This document shows positions 1 through 6,744 of a DNA stretch of 14,288 nt, piece after piece. Location: positions 1 through 14,288 of the forward strand of contig SHAI01000035.1 in the NCBI GenBank assembly GCA_004213235.1. The letters run 5' to 3'. Source of the DNA: Parvularculaceae bacterium (GTDB lineage: Bacteria > Pseudomonadota > Alphaproteobacteria > Caulobacterales > Parvularculaceae). The notes under the pieces are model-generated. The model did no database searches, had not been told where the DNA came from, and worked only from the letters and a program-made list of their open reading frames with translations. Numbering within the stretch: position 1 is the stretch's first letter; every line of letters starts with the position of its first letter. A program made the position numbers and the translations under genes.

Positions 1-133
1 ACAGATTGTTCATGCCTTTTGGAAAACCCACGTGCAAAATTTATTAAAGCCCGATAACGCTCGTTCGAAGCTCTAGAAACGAATGACCACCTTTGTCAAA
101 TACGTTTTCGCTGGCCAAAAGTACCGTATGGTA

Positions 134-187
134 ATGAAGGTCAGGACTATCGGTCTCGACATGGCGAAAATTAAGATAGGCCCCTGA
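134..187 (+). pseudogene. possible remnant of an IS110-type transposase N-terminus
   Basis: The frame from ATG at 134 to TGA at 185 encodes 17 residues beginning MKVRTIGLDMAK. IS110-family transposases typically start with a very similar stretch (MK-x-x-TIG-I/L-D-L/I-AK), in which the Asp belongs to the DEDD catalytic domain. After this point none of the three plus-strand frames continues the expected VFQ-H-G sequence, so at best this is a stub left after decay. The match is short and could be chance. Confidence 0.25.
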
Positions 188-334
188 AATATATACGCAT
201 ATATGCGCTGGCTCGTGATGTACGAGCAACGGAAAATGGTATGATCGAAGGACACTGGCGACTTTACTTCCGTACAGAAAATAAAAATCGCCGCGTGAAG
301 TTTATCAATTAATCCCACAAAAAACGGGAGATTA

Positions 335-356
335 CCGATCGATCGATCGGGGGGGG
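335..356. repeat. GATC-repeat palindrome followed by G8
   Basis: Bases 335-350 form a perfect 16-bp palindrome made of three consecutive GATC units flanked by CC and GG, and the final GG extends into eight consecutive G (349-356). Read on the minus strand it lies 19 nt past the stop codon of the last chemotaxis gene and could fold as a 6-bp stem with a GATC loop. A T6 run follows about 10 nt later. It could be a weak transcription terminator, but the distance to the T run is longer than usual. Confidence 0.4.
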
Positions 357-374
357 CAGGGTAAAGAGATGACT

Positions 375-758
375 TTAGAAGAGGTCGAGGTCGCCGGAGA
401 CGGCCGTGTCATCCAAGCCTTTTTTGCTGCGTCCAGCCGCACGCAGACGATCAGCTAACTGCTTCAAGGGCAGATATTTCGCTGCAAGATCCGTGTCGAG
501 TTGCAGACCCTCTGGAACATGTAATGCATGCATAAACTGGGCTAGGTTTTCCAGCGTCTGCGTGATCCGGTCAATTTCCTGGAGGTGAAGAAAATCCGTA
601 GGAAACGGTGTTTCGCTATCGACCAACATTTCTCCGAGAACGGATTGCAGGCGTAGCGTTGCATCCGCCAGGGTCCGAATTTCGTCACCCACCTGGTCAA
701 ATACTTCTGCCCCGGGCGCCAGCCCTTGGAGTTCTTTCTCTTGCGCGATGGGTGTCAT
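375..758 (-). CDS. CheT/CheZ-like chemotaxis protein with DxxxQ motif
   Basis: A 127-residue, mostly helical soluble protein at the end of the chemotaxis operon. One helix reads LQEIDRITQTL, placing Asp63 and Gln67 in the D-x-x-x-Q spacing used by the CheY phosphatase CheZ, where Gln orients the attacking water. A linker of about 15 residues (108-122) then leads to an acidic-hydrophobic tail ending DLDLF, reminiscent of the C-terminal CheY-binding peptide of CheZ. In Sinorhizobium meliloti the last gene of the corresponding operon, cheT, encodes a small protein with the same motif, reported to speed CheY1-P decay and to bind CheR. I chose the ATG at 758 because it overlaps the cheY2 stop as ATGA. 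An ATG at 785 would add nine residues inside cheY2. Phosphatase function is inferred from motif, size and position, not from overall similarity. Confidence 0.75.
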   Translation of the reverse strand: MTPIAQEKELQGLAPGAEVFDQVGDEIRTLADATLRLQSVLGEMLVDSETPFPTDFLHLQEIDRITQTLENLAQFMHALHVPEGLQLDTDLAAKYLPLKQLADRLRAAGRSKKGLDDTAVSGDLDLF

Positions 759-1141
759 AGTTTGCCAACGACCTGTTCGATGCATGCCTGCAGGCCTTGG
801 GGGGTGAAGGGCTTTTTCAAATAGTTATTAACGCCATATTCGCGTGCTTTGCTGATCAATTTCGCATCGCCGCTGCCTGTCACGAGGATGAAACCGATCC
901 TGCGGGTTTGCTTGTTTTGCCGCAGCGCCTTCAACAATTGTAAACCGTCCATTTCTGGCATGTTGTAATCAGAAATCACCAGATGCGCGGGGCTATTAAC
1001 CAATGAGGTCAAGGCGGATTTTCCATCGCGGCGGAAGTCAATGTTTTTTACACCGAGCTTTTCAAGAGGCTGGATCAAGAGGCCGCGACTGGTCGACATG
1101 TCGTCGACAACCATGATTTTAATATTTTCACGCAACGCCAT
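755..1141 (-). CDS. cheY: CheY-type response regulator (CheY2-like)
   Basis: A 128-residue single receiver domain with no output domain. Acid pocket Asp13-Asp14, phosphoacceptor Asp58 in the SDYNMP segment, conserved Thr88 and Lys110 in LKKPF are all present, so it should accept phosphate from CheA. The VVDDMSTSRG start is typical of the alphaproteobacterial CheY2 that binds the flagellar motor switch. It follows cheR after a 75-base gap and has its own Shine-Dalgarno (AAGGA about 9 bases before the ATG). Its stop overlaps the start of the DxxxQ protein. In rhizobial operons cheB would sit between cheR and this gene, but it is missing here. Assignment as motor-binding rather than sink CheY rests on gene order and the N-terminal motif. 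Confidence 0.93.
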   Translation of the reverse strand: MALRENIKIMVVDDMSTSRGLLIQPLEKLGVKNIDFRRDGKSALTSLVNSPAHLVISDYNMPEMDGLQLLKALRQNKQTRRIGFILVTGSGDAKLISKAREYGVNNYLKKPFTPQGLQACIEQVVGKL

Positions 1142-1216
1142 GGCAGAGTTTCCTTATTCATCAAGGATCGGTTTCTAAGTGTTCATCATAATCGGCATTC
1201 ATTAAATGTCGGTGTA

Positions 1217-2071
1217 TCAACAACTATTCTTGTAGATGGTAACACCGTCTGGCAGCAGGACGTTGCTCGCAGGGCCAGTAACCCGCTCCGAATGGCCGAT
1301 ATACAAGTGTCCATTTGGCGCGATAACGTTGGAAAATTGAGACCAGACTTTCTGCTCTGTCTTTTCGTCAAAATAAATTACCACATTGCGGCAAAAAACC
1401 GCGTCGAACGGACCACTAACCGGCCAAGGGCGAACGAGGTTCAGTGTCCTGAAGCTTATCAATGATTTAACTTCGTCAGAGATTACGCGCAGCTCGCCAT
1501 TGCCAGTCACCCTGCTAAAGTACCTCGCCCGAAGGTCGCCTGGTATTTTTTCAAGCAGGCTTTTTTCATACTCGCCATTACGCGCCTGATCCAAGATTTT
1601 TGGGTCGATATCTGTGGCCAGGATCTTTAGGTTCGTATCTGCAAGATCTGGCGCAAGCTTCAATAGTGTCAGTGCCAACGAATATGGTTCTTGCCCGGAT
1701 GAGCAGGCGGCTGACCATAATCGTACCCGCTCACCGCGTCGTGCCCGATCAATCAAAGATGGGCCTGTAACGTCTGCCAGATGCTTGAAATGGTGCGGTT
1801 CGCGGAAAAAATGCGTAACATTCGTCGTCAGTGCCGAGAGGAGGTGGCGACGTTCCTCCTTGTTTTTGGGATCGGATATAATGTCGCAATATTGCTGAAA
1901 ACTCTCGAGTTCAAGTGCCCGAAGGCGCTTGGTCAGTCGCGAGTAGACGAGAGTCGTTTTTATTGGCGACAAAGCAATTCCGGCTTCTTCGCGAATAATT
2001 TTCGCGATGATCCGAAAATGCTTATCGGTAAGGACGAATTCTACGTCTTCTTGTTCAGCGAAGGCCGTCAC
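1217..2071 (-). CDS. cheR: CheR, chemoreceptor glutamate methyltransferase
   Basis: A 284-residue protein that transfers methyl from S-adenosylmethionine to glutamates of chemoreceptors, providing adaptation. The N-terminal all-helical domain (about 1-95) contains the family stretch LTTNVTHFFRE (81-91). The SAM-binding domain follows with WSAACSSGQEPYS (119-131), ATDID (152-156), FCRNVVIYF (226-234) and GHSE (259-262). Length is normal and there is no fused domain. The start is GTG at 2071, overlapping the cheW stop as GTGA, with GAGG 4 nt upstream. The demethylating partner CheB is not encoded in this window, so either it lies elsewhere or adaptation differs. Confidence 0.96.
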   Translation of the reverse strand: MTAFAEQEDVEFVLTDKHFRIIAKIIREEAGIALSPIKTTLVYSRLTKRLRALELESFQQYCDIISDPKNKEERRHLLSALTTNVTHFFREPHHFKHLADVTGPSLIDRARRGERVRLWSAACSSGQEPYSLALTLLKLAPDLADTNLKILATDIDPKILDQARNGEYEKSLLEKIPGDLRARYFSRVTGNGELRVISDEVKSLISFRTLNLVRPWPVSGPFDAVFCRNVVIYFDEKTEQKVWSQFSNVIAPNGHLYIGHSERVTGPASNVLLPDGVTIYKNSC

Positions 2072-2535
2072 GCTGCCTCGCTTCGAAGTGGCGGTAAGAC
2101 ACGTTCTAGGTCAATGAAACGGATCATGCGATCTTCGATCGCCATGACGCCGCGAACAAATGCTTTGGCTTGCTCGGAGGCAACGTCTGGCGTTGGCTGC
2201 ATCTTCTCGTCGACAATCGTTAGGATGTCAGAAACGGCATCCACCAACAGGCCAACCTGCTGATCGTTCACCTGGGCGACGATGATCACATGGCGCGCCG
2301 ATGGCTCCGGGCTTGGCAAACCCAGCCGACCCGCAAGATCGACAATTGGCAGAACCGAGCCGCGCAGATTAATCACACCACGCACGAACTCAGGTGAATG
2401 GGGTAGGGGGGTTGCCGGCGTCCAGCCGCGAATTTCGCGCACTGACATAATATCGACGCAGTATTCCTGGTCGCCGACGCGAAAAGCAACAAGCTCGCGC
2501 GAGTCGCCCGTGTTGATGTTTTCGTTTTCAATCAT
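2068..2535 (-). CDS. cheW: CheW, chemoreceptor-kinase coupling protein
   Basis: A 155-residue protein that links CheA to receptors in the cytoplasmic signalling array. The whole length is one CheW domain of two beta barrels: ELVAFRVGDQEYCVDI near residue 14, REIRG about 33, FVRGVINLRGSVLPIVDL about 50-67, then VGLLVDAVSDIL and the closing FVRGVMAIEDRMI-RFIDLERVL. It starts one base after the cheA stop and overlaps cheR by four bases, so the three are probably translated together. Confidence 0.96.
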   Translation of the reverse strand: MIENENINTGDSRELVAFRVGDQEYCVDIMSVREIRGWTPATPLPHSPEFVRGVINLRGSVLPIVDLAGRLGLPSPEPSARHVIIVAQVNDQQVGLLVDAVSDILTIVDEKMQPTPDVASEQAKAFVRGVMAIEDRMIRFIDLERVLPPLRSEAA

Positions 2536-2536
2536 C

Positions 2537-4795
2537 TCAACCTGCTTTTTGTATCTGGTTGTCTATGGACAAGTTTAATTTGCTCATCGAATCAACAATT
2601 GCATCGGGATCGAGGATCAGTGCGATCCGTCCGTCGCCAAGAATTGTTGCGGCTGCGATTCCTGGTACATGGCCGTAATTGTTCTCAAGGCCTTTGATGA
2701 CCACCTGGCGTTGGTCAAGGATCGCATCGACGGCAAGGGCCGCCTTTGCACCATCTTCTGTTTCCACGAGTAGTATGACGCTGTCTTCAAGGGAGGAAAG
2801 TGGCTCGCGATAACCAAGCCTGTTGCCTACATCGATGACCGGCACAAAAGTGCCTCTAATAAGAATGGTGGCTGCGTCGCCACAGACATCATGAATGTCG
2901 GACTCGCCCGGCTTTAATGTTTCAACAATTGCCGTAAGCGGAAGAACAACTGTTTGTTCGGCTACATTGACCACCATGCCGTCCAGAACAGCCAGTGTAA
3001 GTGGCAGGCTGATACTGAAGACTGACCCTTGGCCTGGATTTGATGAGATTGAGATTTTTCCACCAAGCGCCTGAATGGAGCGTTTAACAACGTCCATGCC
3101 CACGCCGCGGCCGGAGAGGTCTGACACTTCCTTTGCCGTTGAAAAACCAGGCATAAAGAGAAGGTTGTCGATTTCCGAATTGGTCAAATCAAGATCTTCG
3201 GGGATAAGTCCCTTGTCGATCGCGATTTGCTTCACGCGTTCGCGGTTTATCCCGGCACCATCGTCTGCGACTTCGATGATAACGCGGCCGGAGCGGTGCG
3301 CGGCAGTCAACCTAACGGTGCCGCGCGGATCTTTGTCAGTTTTCGCGCGGTCTTCAGTTGACTCCAGGCCGTGATCGACCGCGTTACGGATCATATGCGT
3401 CAGCGGATCGGCAAGACGCTCAACTACGGTTTTATCTACCTCAGTAGCCTCACCATCGGTAACGAGCGTGACTGATTTCTCCGTTGCTGCAGATGCTTCA
3501 CGAACAATTCGCGACATTCGTTGGAACAAAGACTTCACTGGTTGAGCACGGATCGCCATGACGCTTTCCTGGATCTCACGCGTCAATTGCTTGAATTCTT
3601 CAAGGCCTGTAGCTACGGCAGAATCCTGAATCATCTCGCTGTCGACGATTCCCTCGGACAGCATTGCCTGATTGATGACAAGCTCACCAACCAGGTTGAT
3701 CAAGCGGTCAACGCGATCAAGGTCCACGCGGACGGTTGCTTTAGAACCAGTTTCTTTAGCTTTTTTGGTCGCTGCAGGTGCAGCTGGTGCAGCTGGCGCT
3801 GTTGCTGCTGATTCAACAGGCTTTGTTTCAGGTTTTTCGTCTGTGCAAGGGGCATCTGCAACAGAATCTTCCGCGTTTACTGCGGGTTCTGCTTGCGCCT
3901 CGGCTACTGGATCAGTTTCAGTTTCAGTTTCAGTTTCAGTTTCAGTTTCTGGGGATACCGCCTCTTCGCATACGACGTCTTCAGTGTCGTAATCCGGCTC
4001 TTCCTCTTTTTTGGTTTTAATCGGTGCAGAGGTGCTAATCGTTAAATCGCAGTCCTCTTCGACAAACTCGAACACTTCGCGAACAGTGCGTTCATTGACA
4101 CCAGATTTAAGCTTCGCTTGCCATACCAGGTGAGCGGATTCGACGTCTAATTCGGACAGCTCCGGCAAATCAGACGTTATGCAAGTGATCTCACATTCGC
4201 CAAGTTCGGATAATGCTCGAAGAAGGTGTACCGCTTCATTACCACGCTGATAAAGCGTCGCGTGCGGTTTAAATGTGATGTAGTAGGCGTCATCACTATC
4301 TTCTTCTACTTCGTCGCCGTCATCATCATCGTCGTCATCAAGATCAAAACTGATCGTCATGGGTACGAAATCGTCTGGCTCGTCCTCTTCTGCCTGGTCT
4401 GATGCATCACTGCCGCCGATGAGCGCTTCGAGTTCGCCGAGAAGTTCAGCGTTTGCACCATCTTCGATTTCTGTACCATCACGCGATGCGATGAACAAAT
4501 CAGACAAAGCATCGCCGGAGCGAAGTAGGACGGTCATCACTTCCTCACTCGGTGTAAGGCGATCAGAACGTACCTCGTCCATGGTGGTTTCAAAAGTGTG
4601 TGCGAAGCGCACAAGCGCTTCCAAACCAAACGCGCCGGCACCACCTTTTATGGAGTGCACGGCACGGAAAACGGCGTTTACGGTTTCCTTATCATCGTCC
4701 CCGTCGCTCATTGCGAGGAGGCCAGCCTCCATTGCTTCAAGAAGCTCTTCGCACTCCATAAAGAAAGTTTGCCGAATTTCTTCCATCGGATCCAT
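2537..4795 (-). CDS. cheA: CheA, chemotaxis histidine kinase
   Basis: A 752-residue kinase that autophosphorylates on receptor input and passes phosphate to CheY. P1 (about 1-105) carries the phosphorylated His47 in AVHSIKGGAG. After an acidic stretch (DDDDDDDGDEVEED) comes P2 (about 168-255), the CheY-docking domain. A long low-complexity linker (265-350) includes (ET)6 at 283-294 and an Ala/Pro-rich segment. P3 dimerisation follows (SKATVRVDLDRVDRLINLVGELV), then the P4 ATPase with N box HMIRNAVDHGLE (about 466), G1 DDGAGI (about 510), F box FMPGFSTA (about 545) and G2 GRGVGMDVV (about 560). P5, the CheW-like domain, runs from about 605 to the end. All catalytic motifs are intact. The start ATG has GAGG 6 nt upstream, 14 bases after the cheY1 stop. 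Confidence 0.97.
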   Translation of the reverse strand: MDPMEEIRQTFFMECEELLEAMEAGLLAMSDGDDDKETVNAVFRAVHSIKGGAGAFGLEALVRFAHTFETTMDEVRSDRLTPSEEVMTVLLRSGDALSDLFIASRDGTEIEDGANAELLGELEALIGGSDASDQAEEDEPDDFVPMTISFDLDDDDDDDGDEVEEDSDDAYYITFKPHATLYQRGNEAVHLLRALSELGECEITCITSDLPELSELDVESAHLVWQAKLKSGVNERTVREVFEFVEEDCDLTISTSAPIKTKKEEEPDYDTEDVVCEEAVSPETETETETETETDPVAEAQAEPAVNAEDSVADAPCTDEKPETKPVESAATAPAAPAAPAATKKAKETGSKATVRVDLDRVDRLINLVGELVINQAMLSEGIVDSEMIQDSAVATGLEEFKQLTREIQESVMAIRAQPVKSLFQRMSRIVREASAATEKSVTLVTDGEATEVDKTVVERLADPLTHMIRNAVDHGLESTEDRAKTDKDPRGTVRLTAAHRSGRVIIEVADDGAGINRERVKQIAIDKGLIPEDLDLTNSEIDNLLFMPGFSTAKEVSDLSGRGVGMDVVKRSIQALGGKISISSNPGQGSVFSISLPLTLAVLDGMVVNVAEQTVVLPLTAIVETLKPGESDIHDVCGDAATILIRGTFVPVIDVGNRLGYREPLSSLEDSVILLVETEDGAKAALAVDAILDQRQVVIKGLENNYGHVPGIAAATILGDGRIALILDPDAIVDSMSKLNLSIDNQIQKAG
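3913..3949 (-). repeat. hexanucleotide repeat coding (ET)6 in the CheA linker
   Basis: Six perfect tandem copies of CAGTTT (plus-strand reading) plus one base encode Glu-Thr six times, CheA residues 283-294, on the minus strand. It lies in the unstructured tether between P2 and P3. Gain or loss of a unit adds or removes two residues without shifting the frame. Confidence 0.9.
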
Positions 4796-4809
4796 GAGAG
4801 ACCTCGTAG

Positions 4810-5175
4810 TTAGGCGGCGACGCGGCGAATTGCAGCGACGAGCTTAGTTTGTTCAAAGGGCTTAACGATCCATCCACTCGCGCCGGAATTACGTGCGCGT
4901 TGCTTTAGTTCTGCTGCGCTTTCGGTAGTGAGAACCAGGATCGGTGTTGTACGATCATTAAGATCTTTACGAACACCATCAATGAAACCGAATCCATCGA
5001 GGTTCGGCATATTAATATCTGTAATGATGACGTCAGGTGTTAAATCATCTAACATCTTTAATCCGTCTACGCCGTCTTCCGCAAGGAAGACTTCGAATCC
5101 TTCTGAGGTTAGCGCGAGGCGGATCATGTCGCGCATGGTGCGAGAATCGTCGACAGCAAGTATAGAAAGCGTCAC
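4810..5175 (-). CDS. cheY: CheY-type response regulator (CheY1-like, probable phosphate sink)
   Basis: A 121-residue single receiver domain. Asp9-Asp10, phosphoacceptor Asp53 (TDINMP), Thr83 and Lys105 (WIVKPF) are all in place. In alphaproteobacteria with two CheYs, the one encoded immediately upstream of cheA is generally the sink that drains phosphate from CheA so that CheY2 can relax. The position and the SGWIVKPF ending agree with that role. The start is GTG at 5175, overlapping the STAS gene stop as GTGA, with GGAG 8 nt upstream. The sink assignment is inferred from gene order. Confidence 0.93.
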   Translation of the reverse strand: MTLSILAVDDSRTMRDMIRLALTSEGFEVFLAEDGVDGLKMLDDLTPDVIITDINMPNLDGFGFIDGVRKDLNDRTTPILVLTTESAAELKQRARNSGASGWIVKPFEQTKLVAAIRRVAA

Positions 5176-5462
5176 TGGTGCGGCTCCATGGTGGGAAATT
5201 TCGAAAGGTCAACACCCAGAATGTCTATATTTTCTTGAAACACAGTTGACGCATTGACGATTTTAAAGCGTTCAGGGTCATTTTCGCGTGAATTCGACGC
5301 AGCCAATAGAACCTGCAAGCAGGGAGCGCCAAGCAAATTGACCTCGCTGGCGTCGATTATCAGCGTTGCGTCGCCAGTGTCGCGCACCGCTTCAAGTAAC
5401 TCATCTGCCTGATCAATGCCCAAGCGTGCTTCTAGTTTCAATTCGACAGTCTCGTCGCTCAT
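5172..5462 (-). CDS. STAS-domain protein heading the chemotaxis operon (CheS-like)
   Basis: A 96-residue single STAS domain (SpoIIAA/anti-anti-sigma fold): LEARLGIDQADELLEAV, then TLIIDASEVNLLGAPCLQVLLAA, and a final FQENIDILGV helix. In true anti-anti-sigma factors the helix after the DxSxV strand starts with phosphorylated serine (DSSG). Here that stretch reads GAPC (45-48), so it cannot be phosphorylated there. First gene of the operon, it occupies the place of CheS of Sinorhizobium meliloti, a protein of about the same size that binds CheA and helps the CheY1 sink. I chose the ATG at 5462 because GGAGG sits 8 nt upstream; an in-frame ATG at 5492 would add ten residues that include this Shine-Dalgarno. 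Confidence 0.82.
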   Translation of the reverse strand: MSDETVELKLEARLGIDQADELLEAVRDTGDATLIIDASEVNLLGAPCLQVLLAASNSRENDPERFKIVNASTVFQENIDILGVDLSKFPTMEPHQ

Positions 5463-5470
5463 GAAAACTT

Positions 5471-5475
5471 CCTCC
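5471..5475 (-). promoter_or_regulatory. Shine-Dalgarno of the STAS gene
   Basis: GGAGG on the minus strand, 8 nt before the ATG at 5462. It is the strongest ribosome binding site in the operon and decides the start of its first gene. Confidence 0.8.
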
Positions 5476-5608
5476 GTGTGGTGCATGAACAAGATAATTG
5501 GCTCTATCTGTTCGGAAAGTCTGCGCCACGTTGCCTAATTCATAAATTTCGTCACTCGATGTTATTGGGCTAACGTTAAATTAGACTTAGTTTTCGCTTA
5601 GGAGCGGC

Positions 5609-5625
5609 ACCGACCAATGGCCGGT
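5609..5625 (-). other. 7-bp hairpin between the diguanylate cyclase gene and the che operon
   Basis: On the minus strand the 17 nt form a 7-bp stem with one G-U pair (ACCGGCC / GGUCGGU) and a 3-nt loop, 18 bases past the diguanylate cyclase stop. No T run follows, so it is not a standard terminator. It may be an mRNA stabilising hairpin, leaving open whether transcription continues into the che operon. Confidence 0.35.
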
Positions 5626-5642
5626 TCCCAAAATGGCACCTG

Positions 5643-6680
5643 TTATGCGGCGTTTTCTTCTTTGATCTCCGATTCCGCAATGACGCAGTTGCGGCCGCGG
5701 GCTTTGGCGAGATAGAGGCACTTATCTGCGCGTTCAGTGACAGATGATACGGTGTCATTAGCGCGTATTTTAGCAACGCCAAATGAGATTGTGACGTGGC
5801 CGATTAGCTCGTTTGTTGTTTTCCGAGTTAAGCGCCTGCTGCTGATCTCTTGGCGAAGCTTGTTTGCCAAGTTTACAGCATTCTCAAGATCTGTGTGGGG
5901 CAGTACTAAGGCGAATTCTTCGCCACCATATCTTGCGACGAGATCCCGACCTTTGGTGTTCGCCCGGAGCGTGCTGGCCACGAGTTGCAAGACCTGGTCG
6001 CCTACAAGGTGGCCCCATGTATCATTAAATGATTTGAAGTGATCAACATCGCCAAATATAAGGCAAGCATCGGAATTCTCATTTCGGGCGGTATCGAGCA
6101 CACCCTGCATGGTCCGATCAAAACTCTTTCGATTGCCAACCCGGGTAAGTGGGTCAGTAAACGCCTCTTCTTTGATGCGGACGAAGTCTTCTTTTAGGGT
6201 GGAGAGTTCTTTGGATGCCTCTTCGAGTTGATTTCTCAGTATTGAATTCTTATCTGAAATCTTACCCGTGGCTTCCGCGAGTGCATTGACGATAGAACTT
6301 AATCCGGCTTCATCAGAAGCATCGTTCAATGCCGCGAGCGAGTTTTTGAGCGCCGCAGAATACTTTTTATATGAATTATCGCCGATTGATATTTGTTCTA
6401 TAACTTTAGCGATCTGGACGCTCGCGTCGTCTGATACGGTCATAACTTCGCGCGCTAAGTCACCGTTCGCAAAGTATTTTTTGTGAATCTGCTCGACTTC
6501 TGGTTCTTCAATAACAGAATTTATTTTGATAGCAGTAAGAAGGTCTTTTGACAGTGCAGGGTTCAACTCTGTCAAATGTGTAAACCAGACTTCGAACGCC
6601 ATTGGCGAGATCGTCGTTGCGTTTGATCTTATCTCGTCGACCGCTTGTTCTGCGATCTCAAATAGCTTTTCGTGTTCCAT
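5643..6680 (-). CDS. GGDEF diguanylate cyclase (DgcB-like)
   Basis: A 345-residue cytoplasmic protein predicted to make cyclic di-GMP from two GTP. The N-terminal helical region (about 1-140) includes SPMAFEVWFTHLTELNPAL, a segment shared by alphaproteobacterial cyclases of the DgcB type. A coiled coil (about 140-172) leads to the GGDEF domain with DPLTRVGNRKSF, the metal-binding FGDVDHFKSFND (about 207-218) and an intact GGEEF active site (about 251-255). The usual allosteric inhibition site RxxD before GGEEF reads KGRD, so product feedback may be weakened. No membrane segment or sensor domain is visible. It ends 180 bases upstream of the chemotaxis operon on the same strand, suggesting a link to motility. 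Cyclase activity is well supported by motifs; regulation is inferred. Confidence 0.93.
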   Translation of the reverse strand: MEHEKLFEIAEQAVDEIRSNATTISPMAFEVWFTHLTELNPALSKDLLTAIKINSVIEEPEVEQIHKKYFANGDLAREVMTVSDDASVQIAKVIEQISIGDNSYKKYSAALKNSLAALNDASDEAGLSSIVNALAEATGKISDKNSILRNQLEEASKELSTLKEDFVRIKEEAFTDPLTRVGNRKSFDRTMQGVLDTARNENSDACLIFGDVDHFKSFNDTWGHLVGDQVLQLVASTLRANTKGRDLVARYGGEEFALVLPHTDLENAVNLANKLRQEISSRRLTRKTTNELIGHVTISFGVAKIRANDTVSSVTERADKCLYLAKARGRNCVIAESEIKEENAA

Positions 6681-6710
6681 CTTACAAACTTACCCCACCA
6701 AAGTTGGTAA

Positions 6711-6738
6711 TTGATTGTCGCAATATCCTTTTTAGAAT
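6711..6738 (+). promoter_or_regulatory. sigma-70-like promoter of a candidate small RNA
   Basis: TTGATT at 6711-6716 and TAGAAT at 6733-6738 are separated by 16 nt and resemble -35 and -10 hexamers. Transcription would start near 6745 and run away from the cyclase gene. It is a pattern match only. Confidence 0.35.
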
Positions 6739-6744
6739 AAGGGG

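Larger units (their letters stand above)
1..374. other. gene-poor stretch downstream of the chemotaxis operon
   Basis: No reading frame here looks coding. The open minus-strand frames of 61 and 81 codons overlap each other, lack a ribosome binding site and resemble no family I know. The stretch is more AT-rich than its surroundings and carries a possible transposase relic at 134-187, a GATC-repeat palindrome at 335-350 and a G8 run at 349-356. It lies beyond the stop codon of the last chemotaxis gene, so it is probably a 3' untranslated region plus decayed DNA. Confidence 0.6.

Noticed and set aside
73..318. 81-codon minus-strand frame in the gene-poor left end
   Set aside because: No start signal, AT-driven hydrophobic composition and no recognisable motif.
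3672..3992. Plus-strand frame with Ser-Val repeats
   Set aside because: It is the antisense shadow of the cheA linker; the repeats come from the CAGTTT microsatellite that encodes Glu-Thr on the coding strand.
5609..5625. Intrinsic terminator after the diguanylate cyclase gene
   Set aside because: The stem is present but no T run follows on the minus strand, so it is listed only as a hairpin.
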